Origin: Fodinibacter sp963834965
GTDB lineage: Bacteria > Actinomycetota > Actinomycetes > Actinomycetales > Dermatophilaceae
Length of the DNA stretch: 64,000 nucleotides
Direction of reading: 5' to 3'
Assembly: GCA_963834965.1 (NCBI GenBank)
Contig: CAWIEI010000017.1
Span: forward strand, 248,001-312,000
Part shown: positions 8,356 through 16,502 of the stretch, one piece after another
Position numbering within the stretch: position 1 is the stretch's first letter
Layout of the letters: the number at the start of each line of letters is the position of its first letter
The notes under the pieces: model-generated
What the model was told of the DNA's origin: nothing
Database searches by the model: none
What the model saw: the letters and a program-made list of their open reading frames with translations, nothing else
Made by a program: the position numbers and the translations under genes

Positions 8356-9072
8356 TCAGTCGGGTGAGTCGAGGTCGAACCAGGTGTGGACGCCGTCGAG
8401 GAAGGCCCCGCGCGACAGGGCGCCGGCGCCGGTGGGGATGCGGCCCCACAGCGGCGCCCCGGTGACCCGCGGCAGGTCGACGAGGTTGCTCTCCTCGGCC
8501 GGGCCCGGGTCGTCGGGCCACGAGCCGATGACCACGCCGAGCAGGGGCAGGGAGCGGGCGGCCAGGGCCTCTGCCGTCAGGGCCGCCGTGTTGAGCGTGC
8601 CCAGCCCGGCGCTGGCGACGAGTACCACACCACAGCCAATACCTTTGTAGCGCAGCCCGGTTCCGAGGTCGGCCAGCGTGCCGCCGCGCTCGTCAAGGCG
8701 CACGAGCAGCCCGCCGGCACCTTCGACCAAGACCACCTCGGAAGCCGCGGCGATCTCGCTGATCCGCTTGGCGTGCTGGGCCACCGGGGGTAGTCGCACT
8801 CCTTCGCGTCGCGCCGCTGCCTCCGGTGAGAGGGGGTCGCGCAGCCGCACCAGCTCGTGGGTCACCACGTCGTCGCCGACCAGGCGGCGCACCTCGTCGA
8901 CGTCGCCCGGATCACCCGGAGCCAGCCCGGTCTGGGCCGGCTTCACGACCGCCACGTCACTGCCACGCTGGCGCACCACGGCGGCCAGGGCGGCGGTGAC
9001 GACGGTCTTGCCGACCTCGGTGCCGGTGCCCGTGACCAGCACGACCGAGGTGAGCGACCTCGGGTCAGCCAC
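8356..9072 (-). CDS. bioD: Dethiobiotin synthetase
   Basis: Closes the ureido ring of dethiobiotin from DAPA, CO2 and ATP. 238 residues from a GTG. The P-loop GTGTEVGKT is at the N-terminus, VKPAQTG carries the substrate-binding residues, and VEGAGGLLV is the second nucleotide/magnesium motif. The start codon lies inside the end of bioF (8 bases shared), so the two are translationally coupled. It catalyses the step after BioA, whose gene is 7.4 kb away in this window. Confidence 0.95.
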   Translation of the reverse strand: MADPRSLTSVVLVTGTGTEVGKTVVTAALAAVVRQRGSDVAVVKPAQTGLAPGDPGDVDEVRRLVGDDVVTHELVRLRDPLSPEAAARREGVRLPPVAQHAKRISEIAAASEVVLVEGAGGLLVRLDERGGTLADLGTGLRYKGIGCGVVLVASAGLGTLNTAALTAEALAARSLPLLGVVIGSWPDDPGPAEESNLVDLPRVTGAPLWGRIPTGAGALSRGAFLDGVHTWFDLDSPD

Positions 9073-10192
9073 GGGGGCCGGTGAGCTCGCCGAGCACCTC
9101 GCAGGCCCGGTCGAGGTCGTGCTCGGTGTGGTCGGCGTGGGCGGTGAGCCGCAGCCGCGACGAGCCGTCGGGCGTGGACGGGGGCCGGAAGCACCCGATC
9201 CGGATGCCGCGCGCCCGCGCCCGCTCGACCGCCTCGACCGCTTCGTGCGGCCCCGGCATCGACACCGACATCACGGCGCCGGCGGGCACCTCGACGCCGC
9301 AGGCCGCGGCCAGCCGGGCGGCGTTGGCGTGCACCCGGTCGGTGAGCTCGGGGTGGTCGCGCAGCACGGCCAGGGCGGCCAGGGCGGCGCCGGCGGAGGC
9401 CGGGGCGAGGCCGGTGTCATAGATGAAGGGGCGGGCGGTGTTGACGAGGTGCTCGCGCACGATGGGTGCCGCGAGCACCGCACCACCCTGTGCCGCAAGG
9501 GACTTCGAGAGGGTGGCGGTCACCACGACGTGCTCGGTCTGCGACTGGCCCGCGGCGGCGACGAGGCCACCGCCTCGGGGACCGACGACGCCCAGCGCGT
9601 GCGCCTCGTCGACCACGAGGATGGCGCCGACCTCCGCGGTCAGCGCGACGAGGTCCTCGATCGGCGCGGCGTCGCCGAGCACCGAGTAGATCGACTCCAC
9701 CACGACCACGGCCCGGGGGGTGTCGCGGCGCGAGAGCAGCTCGGCGACGTGCTCGAGGTCGTTGTGTCGCGCCACCGTGACGGCGGCCCGCGACAGCCGG
9801 CAGCCGTCGATGAGGCTCGCGTGGGCGTGCTCGTCGCTGACGACCAGGGTGCCCGCGTCGGCGAGCGTGGTGAGCACGGCGAGGTTGGCGGCATACCCGC
9901 TCGACAGGGCGAGCGCCGCGGGGGCGCCGGTGAGCGCGGCGAGCGCGGCCTCGAGCTCGTCGTGCACGTCCAGGGTGCCGGTGACCAGTCGTGAGGCGCC
10001 GGCCCCGCCGCCGTAGGTCTCGGCGGCCGCGACCGCGCCGGCGATGACGGCGGGGTGGGTGCGCAGGCCGAGGTAGTCGTTGCCGGCGAGGTCGAGGCCA
10101 TCACCGGTCTTGGTGGTGCTGAGCCGGCGGGTGAGCCCTGCCCCCTCACGGGTGGCAGCGGCGTCCCGGATCCAGTCGAGGGGGCTCGTCAC
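9065..10192 (-). CDS. bioF: 8-amino-7-oxononanoate synthase
   Basis: PLP enzyme joining pimeloyl-ACP/CoA and alanine to give KAPA, the first step of biotin ring assembly. 375 residues from the GTG at 10192 (VTSPLDWIRDAA). Visible are NDYLGL, the GASRLVTG substrate loop, SGYAANLAVL, VVDEAHALGVVGPRGGG, and the PLP lysine in TATLSKSLAAQGG. The frame stays open upstream, but that part is Arg/Gly-rich and overlaps another coding-like region, so the GTG is preferred. First gene of bioF-bioD. Confidence 0.95.
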   Translation of the reverse strand: MTSPLDWIRDAAATREGAGLTRRLSTTKTGDGLDLAGNDYLGLRTHPAVIAGAVAAAETYGGGAGASRLVTGTLDVHDELEAALAALTGAPAALALSSGYAANLAVLTTLADAGTLVVSDEHAHASLIDGCRLSRAAVTVARHNDLEHVAELLSRRDTPRAVVVVESIYSVLGDAAPIEDLVALTAEVGAILVVDEAHALGVVGPRGGGLVAAAGQSQTEHVVVTATLSKSLAAQGGAVLAAPIVREHLVNTARPFIYDTGLAPASAGAALAALAVLRDHPELTDRVHANAARLAAACGVEVPAGAVMSVSMPGPHEAVEAVERARARGIRIGCFRPPSTPDGSSRLRLTAHADHTEHDLDRACEVLGELTGPRG

Positions 10193-10333
10193 GGCATCGA
10201 TCCTGCCACGACGGCTCGGATCCGGCCCCACGGTTCTGTCAAGCGGCTGTGCCGTGGGCGCGCTGACCAGCACACTTGCGCTCTGCCCGAACAGCAGCCC
10301 GCGCCCGTCGCGCCGGTCGGTGGCTACCCGCCG

Positions 10334-10944
10334 ATGCCGATGCTGGCGTGGGCCGCGCCCGGGTGGCCGGCGGACGGGGCGTTGACCCCGGTCACCCGCC
10401 CGGATGCCGCACGGTTCACCCTCCGCGCGGAGTCGGAGACGTCGGTCCTGGACCCACAGGGGATGTGCCACCTCTGGCTGCGGGAGGCGGCCGTCGGAGT
10501 CGCGCTAGGGATCTTCGTACTCGCCGTCGTCGCCTCCCTGCAGTTCTTCCACAGCGGTGAGCTTCCAGCGTGGTGGTTCCTTTTCCTGCTCATGGTCTTG
10601 ATCGGCAATCTCGCTGTCATGTTCCAGAGCGCCCTGTGGCGAGCCGGTGCCCGCGCCATCCCCGCCGGCGGCGTGGCCACCCGGCTCCGAGGCGTACGCG
10701 CTGCTCTCGGGTGCCGCGAGTGTGGCGTCGGTGGCCCTGGTCTGGCTCTGCGAGCGGGTGGGAATGTCGCCCACCGTGGGCGCCCAGTGGGCCACCGTGC
10801 TGGCTCGGCAGGGCTGGCTCACCGGTGGTGGCCACGTGCTCGGCATCGCCCGCCTGCCCGAGGTGCACGTGATGGGCCACGGATGCCGGCCGCGAGCGGC
10901 TCGCTCAGGAGCGCGCGCGTCTCGAGCGGCTCGCCAGGGGCTGA
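10334..10944 (+). pseudogene. Small membrane protein in three frames (frameshifted)
   Basis: No family recognised. Frame one carries MLAWAAPGWPADG, then two membrane helices (REAAVGVALGIFVLAVVASL and WWFLFLLMVLIGNLAVMF). Near 10682 the coding signal moves to another frame (GSEAYALLSGAASVASVALVWLCERVG), and near 10881 to a third, ending in a charged coiled tail (AGRERLAQERARLERLARG) and TGA at 10942. The joined protein would be about 200 residues with three helices. An in-frame Pro/Gln-rich stretch precedes the ATG without a start codon. Either a decayed gene or uncorrected indels. Confidence 0.5.
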
Positions 10945-11007
10945 CCCGGCGCTGGCGACCGCGCGGCATCCTGCGCCCCCCGGCAGCGCTGGGCGGGTGA
11001 CGGGCGT

Positions 11008-11033
11008 ACTTGTGGCAATCACTTGACACAAGT
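11008..11033. promoter_or_regulatory. Putative GntR/YtrA-type operator with TTGACA
   Basis: Inverted repeat ACTTGTG (11008-11014) and CACAAGT (11027-11033) with a 12-base spacer. TTGACA at 11023-11028 lies within it. A further TTGT...ACAA dyad follows at about 11059-11078. It is immediately upstream of the membrane protein/GntR operon. YtrA-subfamily GntR proteins commonly use TTGT/ACAA half-sites, so autoregulation by the gene at 12038 is a reasonable inference. Confidence 0.5.
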
Positions 11034-11090
11034 CCAGGCCGAGCGAGATGCTCTCGCTTGTATCAATGAGTCGACACAACTGGAGTGGTC

Positions 11091-12041
11091 ATGGCGGTCG
11101 TCCTGCTGGCTCTGCCGATGATGGTGGTCGGCCTGCTCGTAGCCCTGGCGCGCCGGGTCGTGGTCACGGTGGGGGTCGACGAGCACCCCGGAGTCGTCGA
11201 GACCGCCCGGCACACCCGGCGCTGGCGGGTGGTCGGCGTCCTGCTCGGTGCGGTGGCGGCGGCGCTTCTCCTGGTGCTCGGCCAGCGGGTCGACACCCTC
11301 GGTCGGGTCACGGCCCTCGCGCCGATGGCCCTGGGCGCCGGCATCCTGCTCGGCACCATCGCCGGTGAGCTGACCGCCCGGCCCGCGGTCGGCATCCGCC
11401 GCTCGGCCGTCGTCGAGACGCGGACCCTGTCGGCGATCCTGCCGCGCGGCCGGGCCCTCGTGCTCGCCGGGTCGACCGCCATCCTGGTCGGGGCTCTGGC
11501 CGCGGGGGCCGCGTGGGGGTCGGCCGACGACCTCGGCCGGGAGGGCCGCTCGTTCGCCCGGACCTGCACGGTCGACGACCCCGACCTCGGCCGCATCGTC
11601 ATCAGCGGCAGCCACGGCCCGTGGCCGGGCTCCTTCTACGCCGCACCGCTGGCCCTCGCCCTCGCCGTGCTCGCGGTGCTGGTCGTCGTGGCGCTGCGGG
11701 CCATCGTCGCCCGGCCTCGCCCCGAGCTCGACAGCCGCGACCTCGACACCCTGCTGCGCCGCTGGGCGACCGGCAACGTGCTCACGGCGGCCACCGTCAC
11801 CGTGCTCGGCACGCTCGGGCCGGTTGCGCTGCTGATCTCCTCCGCGCTCCGGCAGACCCCCTGCGACGGGGGGCTCGGTCAGCGGCTCGTCGCCTGGACG
11901 GCGGCCGTCATGGCCCCGCTGGCCGTGGGGGCCGCGTTCGGCCTGCTCGCTGGGCTCGTGCTGCCGCCCACCATCCGCGTCGACGACCTGCCCCGCCCAC
12001 GGCCCGGTGACGTCGCGCCCGTCGGAGCGCCGGTGCGATGA
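11091..12041 (+). CDS. Polytopic membrane protein of a GntR cassette
   Basis: 316 residues with about six hydrophobic segments: one at the N-terminus (VVLLALPMMVVGLLVALA), pairs near residues 50-100, one near 130, one near 195, and two near the C-terminus. I see no enzymatic motif and recognise no family. The ATG at 11091 follows GGAG at suitable distance; an in-frame GTG lies two codons upstream. The stop overlaps the start of the GntR gene (ATGA). This fits the common pattern of YtrA-type regulators encoded with a membrane partner. Confidence 0.75.
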   Translation: MAVVLLALPMMVVGLLVALARRVVVTVGVDEHPGVVETARHTRRWRVVGVLLGAVAAALLLVLGQRVDTLGRVTALAPMALGAGILLGTIAGELTARPAVGIRRSAVVETRTLSAILPRGRALVLAGSTAILVGALAAGAAWGSADDLGREGRSFARTCTVDDPDLGRIVISGSHGPWPGSFYAAPLALALAVLAVLVVVALRAIVARPRPELDSRDLDTLLRRWATGNVLTAATVTVLGTLGPVALLISSALRQTPCDGGLGQRLVAWTAAVMAPLAVGAAFGLLAGLVLPPTIRVDDLPRPRPGDVAPVGAPVR

Positions 12042-12484
12042 CCCTGTCCACTGTCACGGTCGACGTCCTCGACCCGACCCCGCCCTACGAGCAGCTGCGC
12101 CGCCAGCTCGCCGACCTGATCGGTTCGGGGGTGCTCAGCCCGGGCGACCGGATGCCACCCGTGCGCCAGCTCGCGGCCGACCTCGGGCTCGCCGTCGGCA
12201 CCGTCGCCCGCACCTACCGCGAGCTCGAGCAGGCCGGCTACGTGCGCTCGCGCCGCGGCGGCGGCACCCGGGTCGCCGCGACCGCGCCATCGCCGCCCAC
12301 GCCGACGCGGGCCCTGGAGGAAGCGGCCGCCGCCTACCTCGACCGGGCACGCGCTCTCGGGCTCAGTCCCGAGGATGCCGTGGAGACGGTTCGCCGGGCC
12401 GCGGGCCGCGGGCCGCTGACTGCGGTCACCGGTCGATACCCTCGACCGGGTGATCGCGACCTGCCTGCCGACCGCCGACGGTGA
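12038..12484 (+). CDS. GntR-family (YtrA-type) transcriptional regulator
   Basis: 148 residues. An N-terminal winged helix (PPYEQLRRQLADLIGSGVLSPGDRMPPVRQLAADLGLAVGTVARTYRELEQAGYVRSRRGGGTRV) is followed by only a short helical tail, the hallmark of the YtrA subfamily. It lacks the large effector domain of FadR/HutC types. It overlaps the membrane protein upstream and the beta-propeller gene downstream by 35 bases, so all three are probably one transcript. Likely represses the operon through the dyad at 11008-11033. Confidence 0.88.
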   Translation: MTLSTVTVDVLDPTPPYEQLRRQLADLIGSGVLSPGDRMPPVRQLAADLGLAVGTVARTYRELEQAGYVRSRRGGGTRVAATAPSPPTPTRALEEAAAAYLDRARALGLSPEDAVETVRRAAGRGPLTAVTGRYPRPGDRDLPADRRR

Positions 12485-13355
12485 GGTCGTCGTGCCGGCA
12501 CCCGGGCGCGGCCCCGGCCACTGGGCCGGCGCCCCGAGCGCGACGCTCGACGACGACGGCACGGTCTGGCTCGCCTACCGGCTGCGCCGCCCGGTCGACG
12601 ACGGCCGTGGTGTCGGGGTGGTGGTCGCGCGCTCCGACAACGGCGTGGTGTTCGAGACCGTGGCACACCTCGGGCGCGAGACCTTCGGCGCGGCATCCCT
12701 CGAGCGGCCGGCGCTGGTGCGCCGCCCCGACGGCGGCTGGCGCCTCTACCTGAGCTGCGCGACCCCCGGCTCGAAGCACTGGTGGGTCGAGGCCGTCGAC
12801 GCCGACCGCCCGCAGGCGCTGCCCGAGGGCCACCGCACGATGGGGCATCCCGGCGGCGCCGAGGTCGGGGTCAAGGACCCGGTGGTGCTCGTCGACGGCG
12901 ACGGGTGGCGGATGTGGCTGTGCTGTCACCCGCTCGACGAGCGCGGCGAGGAGGACCGGATGACGACCCGCCTCCTGCGCAGTGACGACGGGCTGGCCTG
13001 GACCGACCTCGGCGAGGTGCTGCGCGGCACCCCCGGCACCTGGGACGCCCGCGGCACCCGGGTCACCGCGGTGCTGTCCCGCGACCCCCTCGTCGTGCTC
13101 TACGACGGGCGGCCGTCGGTGCGTGAGAACTGGTTCGAGCGCACCGGCGTCGCACGCCACCGCGACTCCAGCGCGACGCTCGTGGCCGACCAAGGCGGCC
13201 CCGCGGCATCCTCACCGCACGGCGACGGCGCGTTGCGCTACGCCACGGCGGTCGCCCTGCCCAGTGGCAGGCTGCGCTGGTACGCCGAGGTCGCGCACGC
13301 CGACGGCTCCCACGACCTGACCACCTCCGTCTCCCCGAGCCCGGGCGAGACCTGA
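12450..13355 (+). CDS. GH43/GH32-like beta-propeller protein
   Basis: 301 residues from a GTG. Repeating short blades are visible (GTVWLAYRLRRP, GGWRLYLSCATPGSKHWWVEAVDADRP, KDPVVLVDGDGWRMWLCCHP, LVVLYDGRPSVRENWFERTG, GRLRWYAEVAHADGSHDL). These resemble five-bladed propeller glycosidase-like proteins. There is no signal peptide, so it is probably cytosolic. I cannot assign substrate or confirm the acidic catalytic triad, so activity is unproven. Its start lies inside the GntR gene. Confidence 0.7.
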   Translation: MIATCLPTADGEVVVPAPGRGPGHWAGAPSATLDDDGTVWLAYRLRRPVDDGRGVGVVVARSDNGVVFETVAHLGRETFGAASLERPALVRRPDGGWRLYLSCATPGSKHWWVEAVDADRPQALPEGHRTMGHPGGAEVGVKDPVVLVDGDGWRMWLCCHPLDERGEEDRMTTRLLRSDDGLAWTDLGEVLRGTPGTWDARGTRVTAVLSRDPLVVLYDGRPSVRENWFERTGVARHRDSSATLVADQGGPAASSPHGDGALRYATAVALPSGRLRWYAEVAHADGSHDLTTSVSPSPGET

Positions 13356-13377
13356 CTCAACCGTCCGAGGAGGACAC

Positions 13378-13794
13378 ATGCCCAAGGCCCCACTGCCCGC
13401 TGAGGTCGCCGAGCTGTTCGTGCGACCCAACCCCGCGGTCGTCGCCGTGCTGATGCCGAGCGGCGCGCCGATGTCGGTCGCCACGTGGTACCTCGTCGAG
13501 GACGACGGCACCGTGCTGCTCAACATGGATGCCGGCCGGGCCCGCCTCGGCTGGATGCGCCAGCGGCCGGACCTCGCCCTCACGGCGATCAAGGAGGACG
13601 AGTGGTACACCCATGTCAGCGTCCGCGGGCCGATCGTGCGGTGGGAGGACGACCCCGAGAAGGGGCTGGCCGACATCGACCGGCTCTCGATGCACTACGG
13701 CGGCGGCCCCTACCCGACCCGCGACCGCCCGCGGGTCAGCTGCTGGATGCGGGTCGACCACTGGCACGGCTGGGGTCAAGCCAAGGCCGAGTAG
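13378..13794 (+). CDS. PPOX-class F420-dependent oxidoreductase-like protein
   Basis: 138 residues with the split-barrel flavin fold: VVAVLMPSGAPMSVATWYLVEDDGTVLLNMDAGRARLGWMRQRPDLALTAIKEDEWYTHVSVRGPIV. This is the usual arrangement in actinobacterial PPOX family members that use F420 or FMN. A strong ribosome site (GAGGAGGAC) precedes the ATG at good distance. The next gene set (feo) has its own IdeR box, so this gene ends its transcript. The natural substrate is unknown. Confidence 0.85.
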   Translation: MPKAPLPAEVAELFVRPNPAVVAVLMPSGAPMSVATWYLVEDDGTVLLNMDAGRARLGWMRQRPDLALTAIKEDEWYTHVSVRGPIVRWEDDPEKGLADIDRLSMHYGGGPYPTRDRPRVSCWMRVDHWHGWGQAKAE

Positions 13795-13846
13795 CCCCGA
13801 GCACCCGAGGCAGTGTGAGGTTGGTTTCAATCACCTTCTCCCGTGC

Positions 13847-13865
13847 TTAGGTTCGCCTAACCCGG
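13847..13865. promoter_or_regulatory. IdeR/DtxR iron box
   Basis: TTAGGTTCGCCTAACCCGG closely matches the DtxR/IdeR consensus TTAGGTTAGSCTAACCTAA; the core TTAGGTTCGCCTAA is nearly symmetric. It lies 15 bases before the feoA GTG, so an iron-loaded repressor bound here would block feo transcription. Confidence 0.88.
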
Positions 13866-13880
13866 TGTTAGCGTCGAGGG

Positions 13881-14132
13881 GTGGCGACGTCCCTCGCGCG
13901 GGCTCCGATCGGCACCGAGCTGCGGGTCGTCGACGCGGTCGGGCCGACCGCCCTCACGCGACGTCTCGCCGAGCTGGGGCTTCGCGTCGGCAGCCACGTC
14001 CGGTGCGTGCAGCGCACCTCCGGCGGCGGGCGGATCGTCGACGTCGCGGGCTCGCGCATCGTGCTGGGGCGTGAGGTGCTCGAGTCGGTGCAGACCGTGC
14101 CGGCACGCGCCGCCGAGGCGACTCCCGCGTGA
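13881..14132 (+). CDS. feoA: Ferrous iron transport accessory protein FeoA
   Basis: 83-residue SH3-like protein that acts with FeoB in Fe(II) uptake. IGTELRVVDAVGPTALTRRLAELGLRVGSHVRCVQRT and the closing IVLGREVLESVQT match the FeoA pattern, including the conserved LAELGLRVG. GTG start directly downstream of the IdeR box. Its stop overlaps the feoB GTG (GTGA), giving coupled synthesis with FeoB. Confidence 0.9.
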   Translation: MATSLARAPIGTELRVVDAVGPTALTRRLAELGLRVGSHVRCVQRTSGGGRIVDVAGSRIVLGREVLESVQTVPARAAEATPA

Positions 14133-16099
14133 GCACCGTCCCTCCCGGCCCGCGGACGTCGTCGGCTCCCACGTGCCACGAGGACGGCTCGCCACTCGCG
14201 GCGCCCGTGGGCGCACCTGTCGTGGTGCTCGCCGGCGCCCCGAACGTCGGCAAGTCGACCCTGTTCAACGCCCTCACCGGAGCCCGTCGCACGGTGGGCA
14301 ACTGGCCGGGCACGACGGTCGAGGTCGGCCGCGGCGGCTGCGTCGTCGAGGGCCGGGCCGCCGACGTCGTCGACCTGCCGGGCTCCTACTCGCTCGACCC
14401 CCTCAGCCCTGACGAGGCCCTGACCCGTGACGTCGTGCTCGCGGAGCGTGCCGAGCGGCCCGACGTCGTGGTGGTCGTCGCGAGCGCCGCGAACCTGGCG
14501 CGCAGCCTCTACCTCGTGGCCCAGGTGCGCGAGACGACGCTGGCGGTGGTCGTGGCCCTCACGATGGGCGACGTCGCCGAGCGGCGCGGCATCACGGTGG
14601 ACGCCGACGCCCTCGCCGGGGCGATCGGCTGCCCGGTGGTCGCGCTCGACCCGCGCCGACGCTCGGGAGTCGACGAGCTGGTGGCGACCGTAGGGGCAGC
14701 GCTCGACGTCGGTGTCGCCCAGCCGCGAAGCCCTGGTGCCGACCCGGTCGCGGCGGACGAGGACGACGGGCTGGCCGCCGCCGACGAACGGTTCGGCTGG
14801 ATCGACGCGGCGGTCACGGCATCCGTGAGCACGCGAGCGATGACCCGGCGCACCTGGTCGGACCGCATCGACCGCTTCGCGACCGCTCCCGTCATCGGCC
14901 CGCTGCTCTTCCTCGGTGTCATGTGGCTGGTCTTCCAGGCGACGACCACCCTCGCGGCGCCGCTGCAGAACGCCCTGGGCGCCTTTGTGTCGGGGCCGCT
15001 GTCGTCGGTGGGCGGGTGGCTGGTCGACACCGTGGGGCTCGGTGGCACGCCGGTGCGCGGGCTGGTGGTCGACGGAGTGATCGCCGGCGTCGGGATGCTG
15101 CTGACGTTCGTGCCGCTGATGGCCCTGATGTTCCTGCTGCTGGCCGTGCTCGAGGACTCCGGCTACCTGGCCCGGGCCGCCGTCGTCACCGACCGGATGA
15201 TGAGCCGCCTCGGGCTGCCCGGGCGGGCGTTCCTGCCGATCGTCGTCGGCTTCGGCTGCAACGTGCCGGCGGTGTCGGCCACGCGGATCCTGCCCAACGC
15301 ACGGCATCGGGTGCTGACCGCGCTGCTCGTGCCGTTCACGTCGTGCTCGGCTCGGCTCACGGTCTACGTGCTGCTGGCGACGACGTTCTTCCCGGCGCAC
15401 GCGGGCACGGTCGTGTTCGCCATGTACGTCGTCTCCATCCTGCTCGTCGTGGTCGTCGGGCTCGGGCTGCGGGCCACGCTGTGGCGGGCGGTCGGCGCGG
15501 ACCCGCTCGTCATCGACCTGCCGCCCTACCAGCGGCCGACGCTGCGGCTCAGCCTGTCGGTCACCTGGCTGCGGCTGCAGGGGTTCCTGCGCACGGCATC
15601 CGGCATCATCGTCGCCACCGTGGTCGTGGTGTGGCTGCTGCAGTCGATCCCGGTGGGGGCGGGGTCGTTCGGCGACGTGCCGGTGTCGGGCAGCCTGTAT
15701 GCGGAGCTGTCGAGGGCTGCGGCCCCGCTGCTCGCGCCAGCGGGGTTCGGCCAGTGGGAGGCGGTGTCGGCGCTGCTCGTCGGGTTCGTCGCCAAGGAGG
15801 CGGTGATCTCGTCGTGGGCGCAGACCTACGCGCTCGCCGAGCCGGCCTCTTCACACGACCCGGGTGCCCTCGGGGTGCAGCTGCACCAGACCTTCGCGGT
15901 CGCCAGTGGCGGCCACACGGCAGCAGCGGTGGCGGCCTTCATGGTCTTCCTGCTCGCCTACACGCCGTGTGTCGCAACCCTGGCCGCGCAGCGTCGCGAG
16001 CTCGGCATGCGGTGGACGGTGTTCGGGCTGGGGCTTCAGCTCGTCGTCGCCTGGACGCTCGCCGTGCTCGTGTTCCAGGTCGGGCGGGTGTTCTGGTGA
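14129..16099 (+). CDS. feoB: Ferrous iron transporter FeoB
   Basis: 656 residues. An N-terminal G domain shows G1 GAPNVGKST (residues 36-44), the G2 region with NWPGTTVEV and G3 DLPGSYSL. The G4 position reads ALTMGD rather than the classical NxxD, a variation that may affect guanine specificity. The C-terminal membrane domain has about eight helices with the Gate motifs (FGCNVPAVSATRIL and FVAKEAVISSW) that carry the conserved cysteine and glutamate. Part of feoA-feoB-feoC-like under the IdeR box. Moves Fe(II) into the cytosol. Confidence 0.95.
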   Translation: MSTVPPGPRTSSAPTCHEDGSPLAAPVGAPVVVLAGAPNVGKSTLFNALTGARRTVGNWPGTTVEVGRGGCVVEGRAADVVDLPGSYSLDPLSPDEALTRDVVLAERAERPDVVVVVASAANLARSLYLVAQVRETTLAVVVALTMGDVAERRGITVDADALAGAIGCPVVALDPRRRSGVDELVATVGAALDVGVAQPRSPGADPVAADEDDGLAAADERFGWIDAAVTASVSTRAMTRRTWSDRIDRFATAPVIGPLLFLGVMWLVFQATTTLAAPLQNALGAFVSGPLSSVGGWLVDTVGLGGTPVRGLVVDGVIAGVGMLLTFVPLMALMFLLLAVLEDSGYLARAAVVTDRMMSRLGLPGRAFLPIVVGFGCNVPAVSATRILPNARHRVLTALLVPFTSCSARLTVYVLLATTFFPAHAGTVVFAMYVVSILLVVVVGLGLRATLWRAVGADPLVIDLPPYQRPTLRLSLSVTWLRLQGFLRTASGIIVATVVVVWLLQSIPVGAGSFGDVPVSGSLYAELSRAAAPLLAPAGFGQWEAVSALLVGFVAKEAVISSWAQTYALAEPASSHDPGALGVQLHQTFAVASGGHTAAAVAAFMVFLLAYTPCVATLAAQRRELGMRWTVFGLGLQLVVAWTLAVLVFQVGRVFW

Positions 16100-16416
16100 G
16101 CGCCGTGGCGCCGGTCGGCCGCGGGTCCGGTGGCCCGCTGACCGGGGTGCTGGCGGCGTTCGACGCCGGCGCGCACTCGCTCGGCGAGGTGGCCGCTCGC
16201 TGCGACCTGCCGCTCGACACGGTGCGCGCCTGCGTCGACCACCTGGTGCGGATGGGCCGGCTCGAGGCGAAGCAGCTCGCCGTCGGCTGCCCGGGCGGCG
16301 GGTGCGGCTCGTGCGCCTCCGGCACCGACGACGGCGCGGCGGGGTGTGGGTCGAGCGCCCCGTCGAGCCGCCGGCCGGGCCCGGTGCTCGTGGCGATCTC
16401 GGTGCGCCGCACCTGA
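16096..16416 (+). CDS. FeoC-like winged-helix protein with Cys-rich loop
   Basis: 106 residues from a GTG overlapping the feoB stop (GTGA). The middle is a small winged helix (HSLGEVAARCDLPLDTVRACVDHLVRMGRLEAKQL), followed by a Cys/Gly-rich segment CPGGGCGSCASG and another Cys further on. The layout fits FeoC-type [Fe-S] wing proteins, thought to stabilise or regulate FeoB. The position after feoB supports this. The actinobacterial version differs enough from the enterobacterial one that I leave the symbol blank. Confidence 0.8.
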   Translation: MSAVAPVGRGSGGPLTGVLAAFDAGAHSLGEVAARCDLPLDTVRACVDHLVRMGRLEAKQLAVGCPGGGCGSCASGTDDGAAGCGSSAPSSRRPGPVLVAISVRRT

Positions 16417-16502
16417 GCGCTCGACGCCGCCCCTTGCGGCCGAGGAGATCCGGGTGTGGGCCGGCCGGGGACCGACGAGCTCACCCGACGCGCCGCCGGC
16501 GC

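Noticed and set aside
7252..8367. Open frames on both strands across the 64-bp repeats
   Set aside because: They are repeats of the same 21-22 residue pieces produced by the tandem array, with no start context and no domain.
10193..10333. Extension of bioF upstream
   Set aside because: The continuous frame is Arg/Gly-rich and unlike any BioF; the GTG at 10192 gives the normal start.
16417..16502. Small gene between feoC-like and bioA
   Set aside because: Only 86 bases, with frames that are antisense of bioA.
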